Source: JBDIVL01 sp039794405
Lineage (GTDB): Bacteria > Planctomycetota > Brocadiia > Brocadiales > Brocadiaceae
DNA length: 64,000 bases
NCBI GenBank assembly: GCA_039794405.1
Contig: JBDIVL010000020.1
Location: 6,795 to 70,794, forward strand
Direction: 5' to 3'
The notes beneath the pieces are model-generated. The model made no database searches. It had not been told where the DNA came from and saw only the letters and a list, made by a program, of their open reading frames with translations. Shown here one piece after another: positions 33,360-43,294 of the stretch. The position numbers and the translations under genes were made by a program. How positions within the stretch are numbered: the first letter of the stretch is position 1; every line of letters begins with the position of its first letter.

Positions 33360-35507
33360 ATGAACGAATTACATATTACAAAAATTTCCAATGAACTCAA
33401 TTTGCTTCCGAAACAAGTCAGAGCAACCGCCATGCTTCTTCATGAAGGAGCTACCGTTCCATTTATTGCCCGATACAGGAAGGAGGCAACTGGCAGTCTG
33501 GACGAGGTTGCTATCACCACAATTCGTGACCGTTTGGGTATGTTACTGGAACTGGACAAACGGCGCGAGGCTATCCTGAATGCCCTCCAGGAACGCGGGC
33601 AACTTACCGATGAATTAAAAGAAAAAATTGAAACGGCTGAATCCCTTACAATTCTCGAAGATATTTATCTTCCCTATCGCCCGAAACGCCGAACGCGGGC
33701 TATGATCGCAAGAGAAAAGGGGCTTGAACCATTAGCAGAGCGTATTTTTGCCCAGCAGGGTGTGGATTTGGCTGGGGAGGCGTCTACTTATATTAATGAA
33801 GAAAAGGGTGTTAATTCCCTTGAAGATGCCTTGTCCGGAGCGCGGGATATTATTGCAGAGTGGATAAATGAGAATCAGCTTGTCCGTACAAAGATACGCG
33901 ACCTGTATATGAATGCCGGAATTTTTCAATCAAGGGTGATTTCGGGCAAAGAAGAGGAAGGAATAAAATATAAGGATTACTTCAATTGGGAAGAACCTGT
34001 TGCCAAAGCCCCTTCTCACAGGATTCTTGCTATGAGACGCGGCGAGAACGAAGGATTTCTGATTATCCATATATATCCTCCTGAAGATAAGGCATTAACC
34101 ATACTGGAAACAATTTTTGTTAAAGGAGATGGACCGGCTTCCCAACAAGTCAAGCTGGCTGTCCATGATGGTTACAAGAGGCTTTTGTCTCCATCGATGG
34201 AAACAGAAATACGTCTCATGACAAAGGAACGAGCAGAGAAAGATGCCATTAAGGTATTTGCTGAGAATCTGCGTCAACTCCTCCTTGCCCCGCCTCTTGG
34301 GCAGAAGAATATCCTCTCCATAGATCCTGGTTTTCGCACGGGATGTAAAATTGTATGCCTGGACAGGCAGGGAAAATTACTGCATACAGACACCATATTC
34401 CCTTTTCAGTCAGAGAAAGATGCGGGTGAAACTGCATCGAAGATTATCGACATGTGCGGGCGTTTTGAGATAGAGGCCATTGCTATAGGAAATGGTACTG
34501 CAGGAAGGGAAACGGAGTCATTTATCCGTACAATTCGTTTCCCAAAAAACATTCATGTTGTGATGGTTAATGAGAGTGGTGCATCAGTATACTCAGCTTC
34601 AGAAATTGCCCGAGAGGAATTCCCTGATTACGATGTAACGGTACGTGGCTCTGTATCGATTGGCAGGCGTCTTATGGACCCTCTCGCAGAGCTGGTAAAG
34701 ATAGATCCGAGATCGATTGGTGTGGGACAGTACCAGCACGATGTTGACCAGGGCGCTTTAAAAAAGAGCCTTGATGAAGTGGTAATGAGCTGTGTAAATA
34801 AGGTTGGCGTAGAGGTAAATACTGCCAGTAAGGAGCTCCTGATGTATATTTCAGGTCTGGGACCTCAGCTAGCAGGAAATATTGTAAAATACCGGAATGA
34901 ACATGGTCCGTTTACATCGAGAGAAGAGCTAAAAAAAGTTCCCAGATTAGGACCACATGCCTTTGAGCAATCTGCAGGTTTTTTGCGTATCAGGAATGGG
35001 AAAAATCCCCTCGATGGAAGTGCAGTCCACCCTGAAAGTTATTCCCTTGTAGACGTCATGGCAAAGGATATGAAATGTACCATCCCTGATTTAATGCATA
35101 ACGAAAGGCTCAGGAAGAGTATTGATCTTAAGAAATATGTAACGGATGCGGTTGGTATTCCCACATTGAGCGATATTATGGCGGAGTTGTCCATGCCCGG
35201 CCGTGATCCTCGGGAAAAATTTGAATCTTTTGGATTCGCAGAAGGAATTATGAAGATAGAGGATGTAACACCTGGCATGAGGCTTCCCGGTGTTATTACC
35301 AACATTACGGCATTTGGTGCCTTTGTAGATATAGGGGTTCATCAGGATGGGCTTGTGCATATTAGTGAACTCGCAGATTCTTTCGTAAAAAATCCCAATG
35401 ACGTTGTTAAGGTACATCAAAAGGTAACTGTTACAGTTCTCAATGTAGATTTGCAGAGAAGAAGGATTTCACTTTCATTAAAGACTAAGGAAAAACAGAC
35501 AAATTAG
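33360..35507 (+). CDS. tex: Tex family RNA-binding transcription accessory protein
   Basis: A 715-residue Tex/YhgF protein, a conserved nucleic-acid-binding factor linked to transcription in the family. Order of parts: helical N-terminus (LPKQVRATAMLLHEGATVPFIARYRKEATG), DIYLPYRPKRRTRA, a YqgF/RNase H-like domain (SIDPGFRTGCKIVCLD, near 320), paired helix-hairpin-helix motifs (YISGLGPQLAGNIV and REELKKVPRLGPHAFEQSAGFLRI), and a C-terminal S1 domain (GMRLPGVITNITAFGAFVDIGVHQDGLVHISEL). GAGGAG lies just before the ATG. The identity is secure. Confidence 0.95.
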   Translation: MNELHITKISNELNLLPKQVRATAMLLHEGATVPFIARYRKEATGSLDEVAITTIRDRLGMLLELDKRREAILNALQERGQLTDELKEKIETAESLTILEDIYLPYRPKRRTRAMIAREKGLEPLAERIFAQQGVDLAGEASTYINEEKGVNSLEDALSGARDIIAEWINENQLVRTKIRDLYMNAGIFQSRVISGKEEEGIKYKDYFNWEEPVAKAPSHRILAMRRGENEGFLIIHIYPPEDKALTILETIFVKGDGPASQQVKLAVHDGYKRLLSPSMETEIRLMTKERAEKDAIKVFAENLRQLLLAPPLGQKNILSIDPGFRTGCKIVCLDRQGKLLHTDTIFPFQSEKDAGETASKIIDMCGRFEIEAIAIGNGTAGRETESFIRTIRFPKNIHVVMVNESGASVYSASEIAREEFPDYDVTVRGSVSIGRRLMDPLAELVKIDPRSIGVGQYQHDVDQGALKKSLDEVVMSCVNKVGVEVNTASKELLMYISGLGPQLAGNIVKYRNEHGPFTSREELKKVPRLGPHAFEQSAGFLRIRNGKNPLDGSAVHPESYSLVDVMAKDMKCTIPDLMHNERLRKSIDLKKYVTDAVGIPTLSDIMAELSMPGRDPREKFESFGFAEGIMKIEDVTPGMRLPGVITNITAFGAFVDIGVHQDGLVHISELADSFVKNPNDVVKVHQKVTVTVLNVDLQRRRISLSLKTKEKQTN

Positions 35508-35719
35508 TACTTTTTCAAAAATACTTTTCCATTTTTATAACACTATAACAATTGTTTAGGGGAGAACCTTGTATTTTCTAGAATTGGAAAACAAGGATAA
35601 GTGCTTTGGATAGCCAGTTTTCCATATATGTCGGTATACCTTTTGCAATATTTGCAAATTAAGGGGGATTTTCGGTATGATACTGAATAATTAACCTTGA
35701 GCAAGGGGGGTAATACTCT

Positions 35720-36586
35720 GTGATTAATTCTGATACCCGCATTGCTGTTGTTATTGTAACGAGAAATCGTATTGCAAGTCTTCTCAATACGCTAAATCAG
35801 CTTTGTTCACTTCCCGAACAGCCTCAAGTTATTGTGATTGATAACAGTTCCTCGGATAGTACAATAGACAATGTTCGATCTTATTATCCTCAGGTAAAGG
35901 CCATATCTTTGTCAGAAAATCTTGGACCTGCGGGAAGAAATATCGGTGTCTATCATACCGAGTGTCCATATGTAGCGTTTAGTGATGATGATTCGTGGTG
36001 GGCCCCCGGATCACTTGCCAGGGCTACTGATCTTTTTGATAGGTATCCACGGTTGGCCCTTATTGCAGCGAAGATTTTTGTTGGGCAGGAGCAAAAATTA
36101 GACCCAACATGTAAAGAGATGGCTATGGGAAAGTTGCCTGTTTTTCCCGATACTCCGGGTTTTCCGATTTTAGGCTTTCTTGCCTGCGGGTCCATCATCC
36201 GTCGGTCAGCGTATCTTGCTGTGGGTGGATACGAGAAACGGTTCGGCATTGGTGGTGAGGAAAGCATGTTAGCGATGGACCTTGCAACAAAGGGTTGGCG
36301 CTTAGCGTATGTGGAAAATATCACTGCATATCATTTTCCATCCCCAGTTCGTAATTACGGCAATCGGCGTCGATGTGAGGTGAGAAACATCCTGATAACT
36401 GCATGGCTTAGACGACCACTGGATATTGCTCTTTCGAAAACGATAAGTTTCTTAAAGCCTGCATTACGTGATCCTTATATTCGTGCTGGACTATTGGATG
36501 CTTTAACAAAAATAGTTTGGTTACTTCAGTCACGTAAACCTGTACCAAAACATGTCGAGATGGCCCTTAGAATTCTGGAAGAATAG
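35720..36586 (+). CDS. Family 2 glycosyltransferase
   Basis: A 288-residue GT-A fold enzyme. The nucleotide-sugar site AVVIVTRNRIASLLNTL is at the N-terminus, IDNSSSD follows, and the metal-binding FSDDDSWW is near residue 90. The region IGGEESMLAMDLATKGWRLAYVENI is the family's acceptor side. It starts at GTG, after a GGGGGG purine run. It stands alone, so donor and acceptor are not predictable; surface polysaccharide or glycoprotein synthesis is likely. Confidence 0.88.
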   Translation: MINSDTRIAVVIVTRNRIASLLNTLNQLCSLPEQPQVIVIDNSSSDSTIDNVRSYYPQVKAISLSENLGPAGRNIGVYHTECPYVAFSDDDSWWAPGSLARATDLFDRYPRLALIAAKIFVGQEQKLDPTCKEMAMGKLPVFPDTPGFPILGFLACGSIIRRSAYLAVGGYEKRFGIGGEESMLAMDLATKGWRLAYVENITAYHFPSPVRNYGNRRRCEVRNILITAWLRRPLDIALSKTISFLKPALRDPYIRAGLLDALTKIVWLLQSRKPVPKHVEMALRILEE

Positions 36587-36878
36587 GGCTGAATAAAATA
36601 TTCCCCGATCGATGGAACCTGTAGCTGTAACGAAAAATGAGGTGTTGGAGTTGTGGAGTGATGAAGATTTGTTATGGGTGAAATCCTTCTGTATGTCAAA
36701 TGTCAAAATCTAAAGTTCAAAATGAGATTGGATAATAGGACACGTGTCATGCTACATTTCTGTAATGTTACACTTCTGTATTGTGTCCATTATCATTGAT
36801 GAAAGAATAGTATTATGCCAAATCATAGAAGACTGAGGAAATACGCTAAAAAGAGGTTTTATATATTTGAGGTGTGCC

Positions 36879-39098
36879 ATGGGTAAATTTTTGCTGTTTT
36901 CTCCCGATAGCATGTATTCCCTTCCAATCCGTACACTCGTTTTATCATTATTTATGAAAGGTTGTGTATTAAATGATATGAAAGCAAATGAAAATAGTAT
37001 CTCGACAAAAATCTTTCCACGGGAAACGGGCGTTTCTCATGAGAGAAAGCCGAACCGATTAATTCATGAAAAAAGTCCTTACCTGCAGCAACATGCTTAT
37101 AATCCTGTAGATTGGTATCCCTGGGGTGAAGAAGCATTTCAGAAGGCCATCAAGGATAATAAACCTGTCTTTCTTTCTATCGGTTACTCAACATGCCACT
37201 GGTGTCACGTAATGGAATATGAATCGTTTGAGGATGAAGAAGTAGCAAAAATTCTGAATGAAAATTTTGTATCGATTAAAGTCGACAGAGAAGAACGTCC
37301 CGATTTAGACAATATCTATATGGCTGTATGCCAGGCCATGACCGGTACTGGCGGCTGGCCTTTGAGTATCTTTTTGACTCCAGAGAAAAAACCGTTTTTT
37401 GCCGGTACCTATTTTCCAAAAACAGAGCGGTTTGGAAATCCAGGTTTCATAGCTATCCTGAAAAAGATATCCGATCTCTGGAAGAGGGACAGAGAGAAGG
37501 TTGTTTCCTCCAGCGAGCAGGTGACAGATGTATTGCAGTCCATGGCTGTCTCAAAACCAGGTGAAATATTAACCGTGGAAACTTTACAACGTGCCTATGA
37601 ACAACTAGGCAACAGTTTTGATCCTATTTACGGAGGATTTGGCACGACTCCGAAATTTCCAACACCTCATAATTACACCTTTCTTCTCCGATGGTGGAAG
37701 CGAAGCGGTGATCCTGCAGCTCTGGAAATGGTTGAGAAAACACTTGAACGGATGGGGCGCGGTGGTATATATGATCATCTGGGGGGGGGATTTCACCGAT
37801 ATGCTACTGATGAATACTGGCTTGTTCCACATTTCGAAAAGATGCTCTATGATCAAGCATTGCTGTCTATGGCATATATAGAGGCCTACCAAGCTACCGG
37901 AAAGACATTCTATGCCGATATTGTAAGGGGGATCTTTACCTATGTTTTAAGGGATATGACTTCTCCCGAAGGTGGTTTTTATTCCGCTGAAGACGCCGAT
38001 AGTGAGGGAGTGGAGGGTAAGTTTTATGTCTGGACGCCCGACGAGATTGTAAAGATATTGGGCGAGAAAGAAGGGAAAATCTTTTGTGATTATTATGATG
38101 TATCAAGGGAAGGTAATTTCGAAGATAAGAACATCTTGCATGTAGATAAATCCTTAGATGCCTTTACAAAACTTAGTGGTTTGAAAATTGAAGAACTTAA
38201 GACACTTCTGAACAACGCCCGGCAGAAACTCTTTGCTGAGCGCGAGAAGCGCATCCGTCCCCATAAAGACGATAAAATACTTACTTCCTGGAACGGGTTA
38301 ATGATTGCTGCATTGGCGAAAGGTGCTCAGGCACTGCATGAACAAGGATACGTGCAGGCCGCTCTGCACGCGGGTGATTTTATCCTGAATACCTTGCGCC
38401 AAAATGATGGAACCTTGTTGAGGCGTTATCGTTTGGGAGAAGCTTCTATCCCCGGCTATCTTGATGACTACGCTTATTTTGTATGGGGTTTACTGGATCT
38501 CTACGAGGCGACATTTGAAGTGAAATATCTTAAAACAGCCCTGGAACTCAACAACCAAATGCTAGATTACTTTTGGGATGAAAAGGGAGGTGGTCTGTTT
38601 TTTAGTGGTGTGAAAAATGAAAAACTCATAGCCAAGACAAAGGAAATTTACGATGGTGCGATGCCTTCAGGCAATTCGGTTGCTCTCTTAAATATCCTGC
38701 GATTAGGCCGTATGACCGGGAATATGGAGTTGGAAAAAATTTCCGAACAAATAATCAAATCTTTTGGAGAAACGATAAATCAATATCCTTCGGGTTATAC
38801 TCAGTTTTTATGCGGATTGGATTTTGCGCTAGGTCCCACAAAAGAGATCGTTATTGCAGGTGAACCTGATATGAATGATACAAAACAGATACTCAGGGAA
38901 ATATGGAAGCGATTTCTTCCCCGGAAGGTTTTGCTCTTGCATTCCATGAAAGATAAATCCTTTGAAGAAATTGCAAAATTTACAAAAGAACAGAATCCTA
39001 TCGATGGAAGGGCTACAGCCTATATCTGTGAAAATTATGCTTGCAAAACACCTGCTACTGATATGAATACGATAATACAATTGTTGGAAGAGCGCTGA
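36879..39098 (+). CDS. DUF255 thioredoxin-fold protein (YyaL/SSP411 type)
   Basis: A large protein with an N-terminal thioredoxin-like domain (FLSIGYSTCHWCHVMEYESF with a CHWC motif, then VKVDREERPDLDNIYM) and an (alpha/alpha)6 barrel resembling glycan epimerases (TPKFPTPHNYTFLLRWW, GGIYDHLGGGFHRYATDEYWLVPHFEKMLYDQA, LTSWNGLMIAALAKGA). The family is widespread with no firm function. The frame opens at TTG 36867; ATG 36879 has GAGGTG ahead of it and gives 739 residues. About 45 residues before the conserved core are atypical and partly hydrophobic, so a later start cannot be excluded. Confidence 0.88.
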   Translation: MGKFLLFSPDSMYSLPIRTLVLSLFMKGCVLNDMKANENSISTKIFPRETGVSHERKPNRLIHEKSPYLQQHAYNPVDWYPWGEEAFQKAIKDNKPVFLSIGYSTCHWCHVMEYESFEDEEVAKILNENFVSIKVDREERPDLDNIYMAVCQAMTGTGGWPLSIFLTPEKKPFFAGTYFPKTERFGNPGFIAILKKISDLWKRDREKVVSSSEQVTDVLQSMAVSKPGEILTVETLQRAYEQLGNSFDPIYGGFGTTPKFPTPHNYTFLLRWWKRSGDPAALEMVEKTLERMGRGGIYDHLGGGFHRYATDEYWLVPHFEKMLYDQALLSMAYIEAYQATGKTFYADIVRGIFTYVLRDMTSPEGGFYSAEDADSEGVEGKFYVWTPDEIVKILGEKEGKIFCDYYDVSREGNFEDKNILHVDKSLDAFTKLSGLKIEELKTLLNNARQKLFAEREKRIRPHKDDKILTSWNGLMIAALAKGAQALHEQGYVQAALHAGDFILNTLRQNDGTLLRRYRLGEASIPGYLDDYAYFVWGLLDLYEATFEVKYLKTALELNNQMLDYFWDEKGGGLFFSGVKNEKLIAKTKEIYDGAMPSGNSVALLNILRLGRMTGNMELEKISEQIIKSFGETINQYPSGYTQFLCGLDFALGPTKEIVIAGEPDMNDTKQILREIWKRFLPRKVLLLHSMKDKSFEEIAKFTKEQNPIDGRATAYICENYACKTPATDMNTIIQLLEER

Positions 39099-39358
39099 AA
39101 TTTCAAAGGGGTTGAACGGTTACTTTTGTTTTAAAGATGTTATGCTGATAGCTGAATGCTACAGATTACAACGTTTAGTTCGGTTGCGGCTCCATTGTGC
39201 CGAGTGTTTATTAATAGACTTGACAGTAGCTTATGACCGTGCAATAATGCTGTAGTTTGTACCGATAGTTATTCATATTGGGTTGGATCGTAATTACATT
39301 TATATTACCAATAACATATCATTTTGTGTTTATGATAAATACTGAATAGGACAAGTAA

Positions 39359-40240
39359 TTGAAGGCCGGGGTCATTGTTAAATTTTGGGGTGTAAGAGGA
39401 TCAATTCCAACTCCAGGGGTGCATTACATAAAATACGGAGGAAATACCTCTTGCGTAGAAGTAAGGCTGCCGAATGATTTGTTGTTTATTTTTGATGCAG
39501 GTACAGGTATCAGGGAACTAGGAAGGAATATTGCGAGCAGGGAAATGGAGAGGGTTAAGGCTTATATATTCCTCAGTCACTTCCACTGGGATCATATTCA
39601 GGGCCTGCCTTTTTTCTTACCTTCTTATATTAAGGGAAATGAGATTACTATCTTTGGTATGGACATGAAAGAGGTGCGATTGGATAAGATTATATCCACT
39701 CAGATGGAAAGTGTCTATTTCCCTGTTAATTTAAAATCTCTTTCGGCACACATTCAGTTCCAGATACTTACGGATGGGAGTAGGGTTATCGAAGGGTCGA
39801 AAGTCGATACCATGTACATCAATCACCCTGGTAAATCAATGGGTTATACAATAACTGTTGGGGGAACAAAGATCTGTTATTTTACGGATAATGAACTGGT
39901 GCCGGCGTCGATGGCTGATACATTTAAATCAAAATACAAACCCGATGTGAGAGAAAAAATTTTAACACTGATAAACGGTGCAGATTTACTGATTCATGAT
40001 GCTCAGTATACAGATGAAGAGTACAAAACCAGGATTGGCTGGGGACATTCATCAGTTTCTGAGGTGTTGAGGCTTGCCAAAGATGGCAAAGTAAGTAAGT
40101 TAGCGCTTTTTCATCATGATCCAGATCATTTTGATGAACAAATTGATATTTTTACTGCCAGTTGTATGGAAAACCTGAATGATTCTTCCCATAGTATAGA
40201 GTATTTTGCCGCTCACGAGGGTAAGGAACTTCATCTTTAA
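39359..40240 (+). CDS. MBL-fold metallo-hydrolase
   Basis: A 293-residue metallo-beta-lactamase-fold protein. It begins VKFWGVRGSIPTPGV, then DAGTGIRELG, and has the metal motif LSHFHWDHIQGLPFF (HxHxDH), a further His at NHPGKSMGY, Asp in CYFTDNE, and HDAQYTDEEY with FHHDPDHFD at the end. It matches the phosphodiesterase-like branch of the fold often found beside signalling genes. It starts at TTG with AGGA eight bases ahead. The HD-GYP gene begins 14 bases after its stop, so they are co-transcribed and a shared role in nucleotide-second-messenger turnover is plausible. Confidence 0.85.
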   Translation: MKAGVIVKFWGVRGSIPTPGVHYIKYGGNTSCVEVRLPNDLLFIFDAGTGIRELGRNIASREMERVKAYIFLSHFHWDHIQGLPFFLPSYIKGNEITIFGMDMKEVRLDKIISTQMESVYFPVNLKSLSAHIQFQILTDGSRVIEGSKVDTMYINHPGKSMGYTITVGGTKICYFTDNELVPASMADTFKSKYKPDVREKILTLINGADLLIHDAQYTDEEYKTRIGWGHSSVSEVLRLAKDGKVSKLALFHHDPDHFDEQIDIFTASCMENLNDSSHSIEYFAAHEGKELHL

Positions 40241-40254
40241 ATCGTTACTATATT

Positions 40255-41442
40255 ATGCGAAGAATACCTATAGACAAAGCACAACCAGGTATGAAACTTG
40301 GCAAGGCAATTTATGGAGATAATTATGAGATACTATTAAATAGAGGGGTAGTAATAACAAATGATTATATCAGCCGATTAAAAAACAGAGGGTTTACCAA
40401 GATTTATATTGAAGATGAGGAGACAGCAGATATTGTCCTTGATGATCCGCTATGTGATAAAATCAGGATCATGGCTACAAAAGACGTTCTTAAGACATAT
40501 AAGGTAACACAAGCCTCTATCGTAAATATTGAGGCAGAAACAAGCGAAGCTGTTATTAAAAGCATCAATACACCGAAATTCAAAAAGGCCTTTCAAGAGA
40601 GCAATGCTTTTAAACAGCTCTGTAATGATATTAATAATTTCCTTGATGAACTGATAAACCAGAATATTTTATCAGGTCTGCATTCAATAAAAAGTTTTGA
40701 TAATTATACCTATGAACACTCTATTGATACCGCAGTTCTCTCCGTCATCATTGGAAAAAAATTAAATCTTAGCAAAGAAAAATTAAAGCAGATTGCCGTT
40801 GGTGAATTTCTTCATGATATTGGCAAGATTTTCATAGACAAGGATATTATTAATAAACCCGGTAAATTGACACCGGAAGAATTCGAGCGGGTAAAACAAC
40901 ATACTGTATATGGCTACGAACTACTTAAAGATATTAAAAAAATCGACGCTGTTTCTGCACATATTCCTTTCCAACATCATGAGAGGCAGGATGGCAGAGG
41001 TTATCCCCGCTGCCTGAAGGGCAATAATAAGATCGACGATGGTTTTATAACCTATACTGACCAAGATAAAATGATTATGGCTGCTGAGATTGCAGCAATA
41101 GCAGATTTTTATGATGCCTGTATCTCCGACAGACCATATCGGAAAGGCCTGCCTCCTGATCTCGTGTATGAACTGATAAAAGATGGGTCCGGCTCACAAT
41201 TTAACAGGGAATTGGTAGAGTGCTTCTTGAGTATAATGCCTAAATATCCTGTAGGTTTTGAAGTGAGGATTAAGAATGGCGTCTACAAGGGTTTTACTGG
41301 AGTTGTATCAGCATTAAATACTCAGCAACTCTCAAAACCTAAAATAAGGTTGCTTTACGATGATAAGAAAAATAAGATTAAATTTATTGACATAAATTTA
41401 AGTTCTTATAGTGGATACATAGATATGGAATGTATTAGCTAA
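40255..41442 (+). CDS. HD-GYP domain phosphodiesterase
   Basis: A 395-residue protein likely to hydrolyse cyclic di-GMP. The N-terminus (about 1-70) resembles DUF3391-type partners (IDKAQPGMKLGKAIYGDNYEILLNRG). The catalytic domain has YEHSIDTAVLSVIIGK, FLHDIGK, the HTVYGYELL helix, HHERQDGRGYP (the GYP signature) and IADFYDACISDRPYRKG. About 60 residues follow the domain (VGFEVRIKNGVYKGFTGVVSAL), probably a small beta domain. No response-regulator receiver domain is present. It follows the MBL-fold gene. Confidence 0.9.
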   Translation: MRRIPIDKAQPGMKLGKAIYGDNYEILLNRGVVITNDYISRLKNRGFTKIYIEDEETADIVLDDPLCDKIRIMATKDVLKTYKVTQASIVNIEAETSEAVIKSINTPKFKKAFQESNAFKQLCNDINNFLDELINQNILSGLHSIKSFDNYTYEHSIDTAVLSVIIGKKLNLSKEKLKQIAVGEFLHDIGKIFIDKDIINKPGKLTPEEFERVKQHTVYGYELLKDIKKIDAVSAHIPFQHHERQDGRGYPRCLKGNNKIDDGFITYTDQDKMIMAAEIAAIADFYDACISDRPYRKGLPPDLVYELIKDGSGSQFNRELVECFLSIMPKYPVGFEVRIKNGVYKGFTGVVSALNTQQLSKPKIRLLYDDKKNKIKFIDINLSSYSGYIDMECIS

Positions 41443-41535
41443 CGAGGTAGAGTCTCAAACTGATGGAAAGAGTTTGTAACTATGACCTCACAAATATATA
41501 AGACCGTAAGCTGTCAGCCATCAGCAACTGGATAT

Positions 41536-41563
41536 GTAGGGGAGTATTGCAATGCACCCCTAC
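41536..41563. repeat. Hairpin with GTAGGGG ends
   Basis: A 7-bp stem GTAGGGG / CCCCTAC around ATTGCAAT-containing sequence. A similar GTAGGGTGGGCAATGTCC block lies before menG. Confidence 0.45.
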
Positions 41564-41630
41564 GCCTGACCGCTGATTATACATAATGGCTTTTTTAAAC
41601 TTGATCGTACAGGAATTTCAAACCAGGGTA

Positions 41631-41664
41631 CGATGTTTCGGCGAGAGGACTCACCGAAACATCG
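41631..41664. terminator. Bidirectional terminator-like stem
   Basis: CGATGTTTCGG and CCGAAACATCG form a perfect 11-bp stem, extended inside by GAG / CTC. It is placed between two convergent genes, as expected of a shared terminator, though without a long T-run. Confidence 0.65.
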
Positions 41665-41733
41665 TGTATTTTCAGGTAAACTGCCGAAGTCCTGATTAGA
41701 CTTATTGGTAAAGACAAACCGATTATAAAATCT

Positions 41734-43146
41734 TTAATATAACTTCCGGGTAGCTACACCAGTTCTTATAGCGGCATCAATAACTGCACTGGCTACATTT
41801 TTATGGACATTCTCATTGAAGACACTCGGAACAATATAATCCTCAGATAGATGATCTTCCTCGATAACATTCGCAATGGCATATGCTGCAGCCATTTTCA
41901 TTTCATCATTGATTGCTGTTGCGCCAACGTCTAATGCCCCTCTGAAGATTCCTGGAAAACAGAGCACGTTATTGATTTGATTATGATAATCAGACCGGCC
42001 TGTAGCGATAATCCTTGCGATACCTTCAATTGAATCCGGCTCGATCTCCGGATTGGGATTCGCCATAGCAAACACAATGGAATCTTTATTCATCGTCTTT
42101 ACCATATCTTGAGAAATAACATGAGGCCCCGAAACACCAACGAAGACGTCCTTTCCCTTTATAGCATCAGCGATTGTCCCTTTTTCATTATTTGGATTCG
42201 TAATTTGTGCCAAGGCGTTTTTGGCAGGGTTCATATTGGTTGTCCTTCCACGATAAATGGTTCCTGAGGTATCACAGACTACAATATTTTTCACTCCGGC
42301 ATTCAGGAGTATTTTTGCAATGGAGGTTCCTGCAGCGCCTGCTCCACTAATGACGACAGAGGCACTTTCCATCTTCTTGTGAACTACTTTCAGTGCATTA
42401 ATAAGACCAGCCAGGCAGACGACTGCGGTACCATGCTGATCGTCATGGAAAACAGGGATATTTAAGTTTGCCTTTAATTTTTTTTCAATCTCAAAACAGC
42501 GGGGCGCCGAAATATCTTCGAGATTGATGCCACCAAAAGTGGGGGATATATGAGTAACAGTCTTAACTATTTCATCTATATCTTTCGTATTCAGGAGAAT
42601 GGGGAACGCATCTATATTTCCAAATGCTTTAAATAACATGGCCTTACCCTCCATAACAGGCATTCCTGCTGTAGGGCCAATATCACCCAATCCTAAAACG
42701 GCTGTACCATCAGTGACTACAGCAACCGTATTTTTAATAATGGTGTATTCTCTTGATAACTCAGGCCGCTCCTGTATGGCTTTACATACTTTGGCCACAC
42801 CTGGTGTGTATACCCTTGAAAGATCTTCAAATGTAGTTATATTAATGCGGTTATTCAAAAATATTTTCCCTTTTTCATGAAGTTCAAAAACTTTATCTTT
42901 GACGCTAATAACTTCGACAATATCTTTTCCAAGGGCTGAAAGTGCGTTTGTTATATCATGAACTTGTTTGTCCGAACTAACGTAAACGGACAAGTCCCTG
43001 ATTTTAAATTCCTTTTCTGCCTTAATAATCTGTATATTACCCATACTTCCGCCGAATTTACCAATGGAACTGATGGCTGTGCCCAACGTGCCAGGGGTAT
43101 TTTTAAGCCTTAAACGAAAAGTTACAAGGGTTTCGGTAAGTTTCAT
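41734..43146 (-). CDS. NAD-dependent malic enzyme with ACT domain
   Basis: Oxidatively decarboxylates malate to pyruvate and CO2. It has 470 residues: an N-terminal ACT domain (about 8-85, RLKNTPGTLGTAISSIGKFGG), then the malic enzyme core. Core motifs: SRVYTPGVAKVCKAIQE, VTDGTAVLGLGDIGPTAGMPVMEGKAMLFK (catalytic Lys), NLEDISAPRCFEIE, FHDDQHGTAVV, and the NAD loop VISGAGAAGTSIAKILL. The ACT domain suggests allosteric control by a small ligand, perhaps an amino acid. It is a single gene with a terminator-like stem after it. Confidence 0.92.
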   Translation of the reverse strand: MKLTETLVTFRLRLKNTPGTLGTAISSIGKFGGSMGNIQIIKAEKEFKIRDLSVYVSSDKQVHDITNALSALGKDIVEVISVKDKVFELHEKGKIFLNNRINITTFEDLSRVYTPGVAKVCKAIQERPELSREYTIIKNTVAVVTDGTAVLGLGDIGPTAGMPVMEGKAMLFKAFGNIDAFPILLNTKDIDEIVKTVTHISPTFGGINLEDISAPRCFEIEKKLKANLNIPVFHDDQHGTAVVCLAGLINALKVVHKKMESASVVISGAGAAGTSIAKILLNAGVKNIVVCDTSGTIYRGRTTNMNPAKNALAQITNPNNEKGTIADAIKGKDVFVGVSGPHVISQDMVKTMNKDSIVFAMANPNPEIEPDSIEGIARIIATGRSDYHNQINNVLCFPGIFRGALDVGATAINDEMKMAAAYAIANVIEEDHLSEDYIVPSVFNENVHKNVASAVIDAAIRTGVATRKLY

Positions 43147-43294
43147 TGTTCCCTCCGTTATGGAAATTTTCCTTCGTATAAAGCCGATATAAATAAACCT
43201 TGATTATATATATCGATGGTCGTATAATTTTACATTTCTGCAATATAATAATCCATCATATATTCTTCTCTATGAATCAGGAGTATACAGGGTA

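Larger units (their letters stand above)
41443..41733. other. Convergent intergenic region with two hairpins
   Basis: Lies between the ends of the HD-GYP gene (rightward) and the malic enzyme gene (leftward). It holds GTAGGGG / CCCCTAC (41536-41563) and the strong stem 41631-41664. Confidence 0.6.

Noticed and set aside
36730..36790. Operator around GACACGTGTC before the DUF255 gene
   Set aside because: A single 10-bp palindrome (36738-36747) without a second half-site or known regulator is too weak to call.
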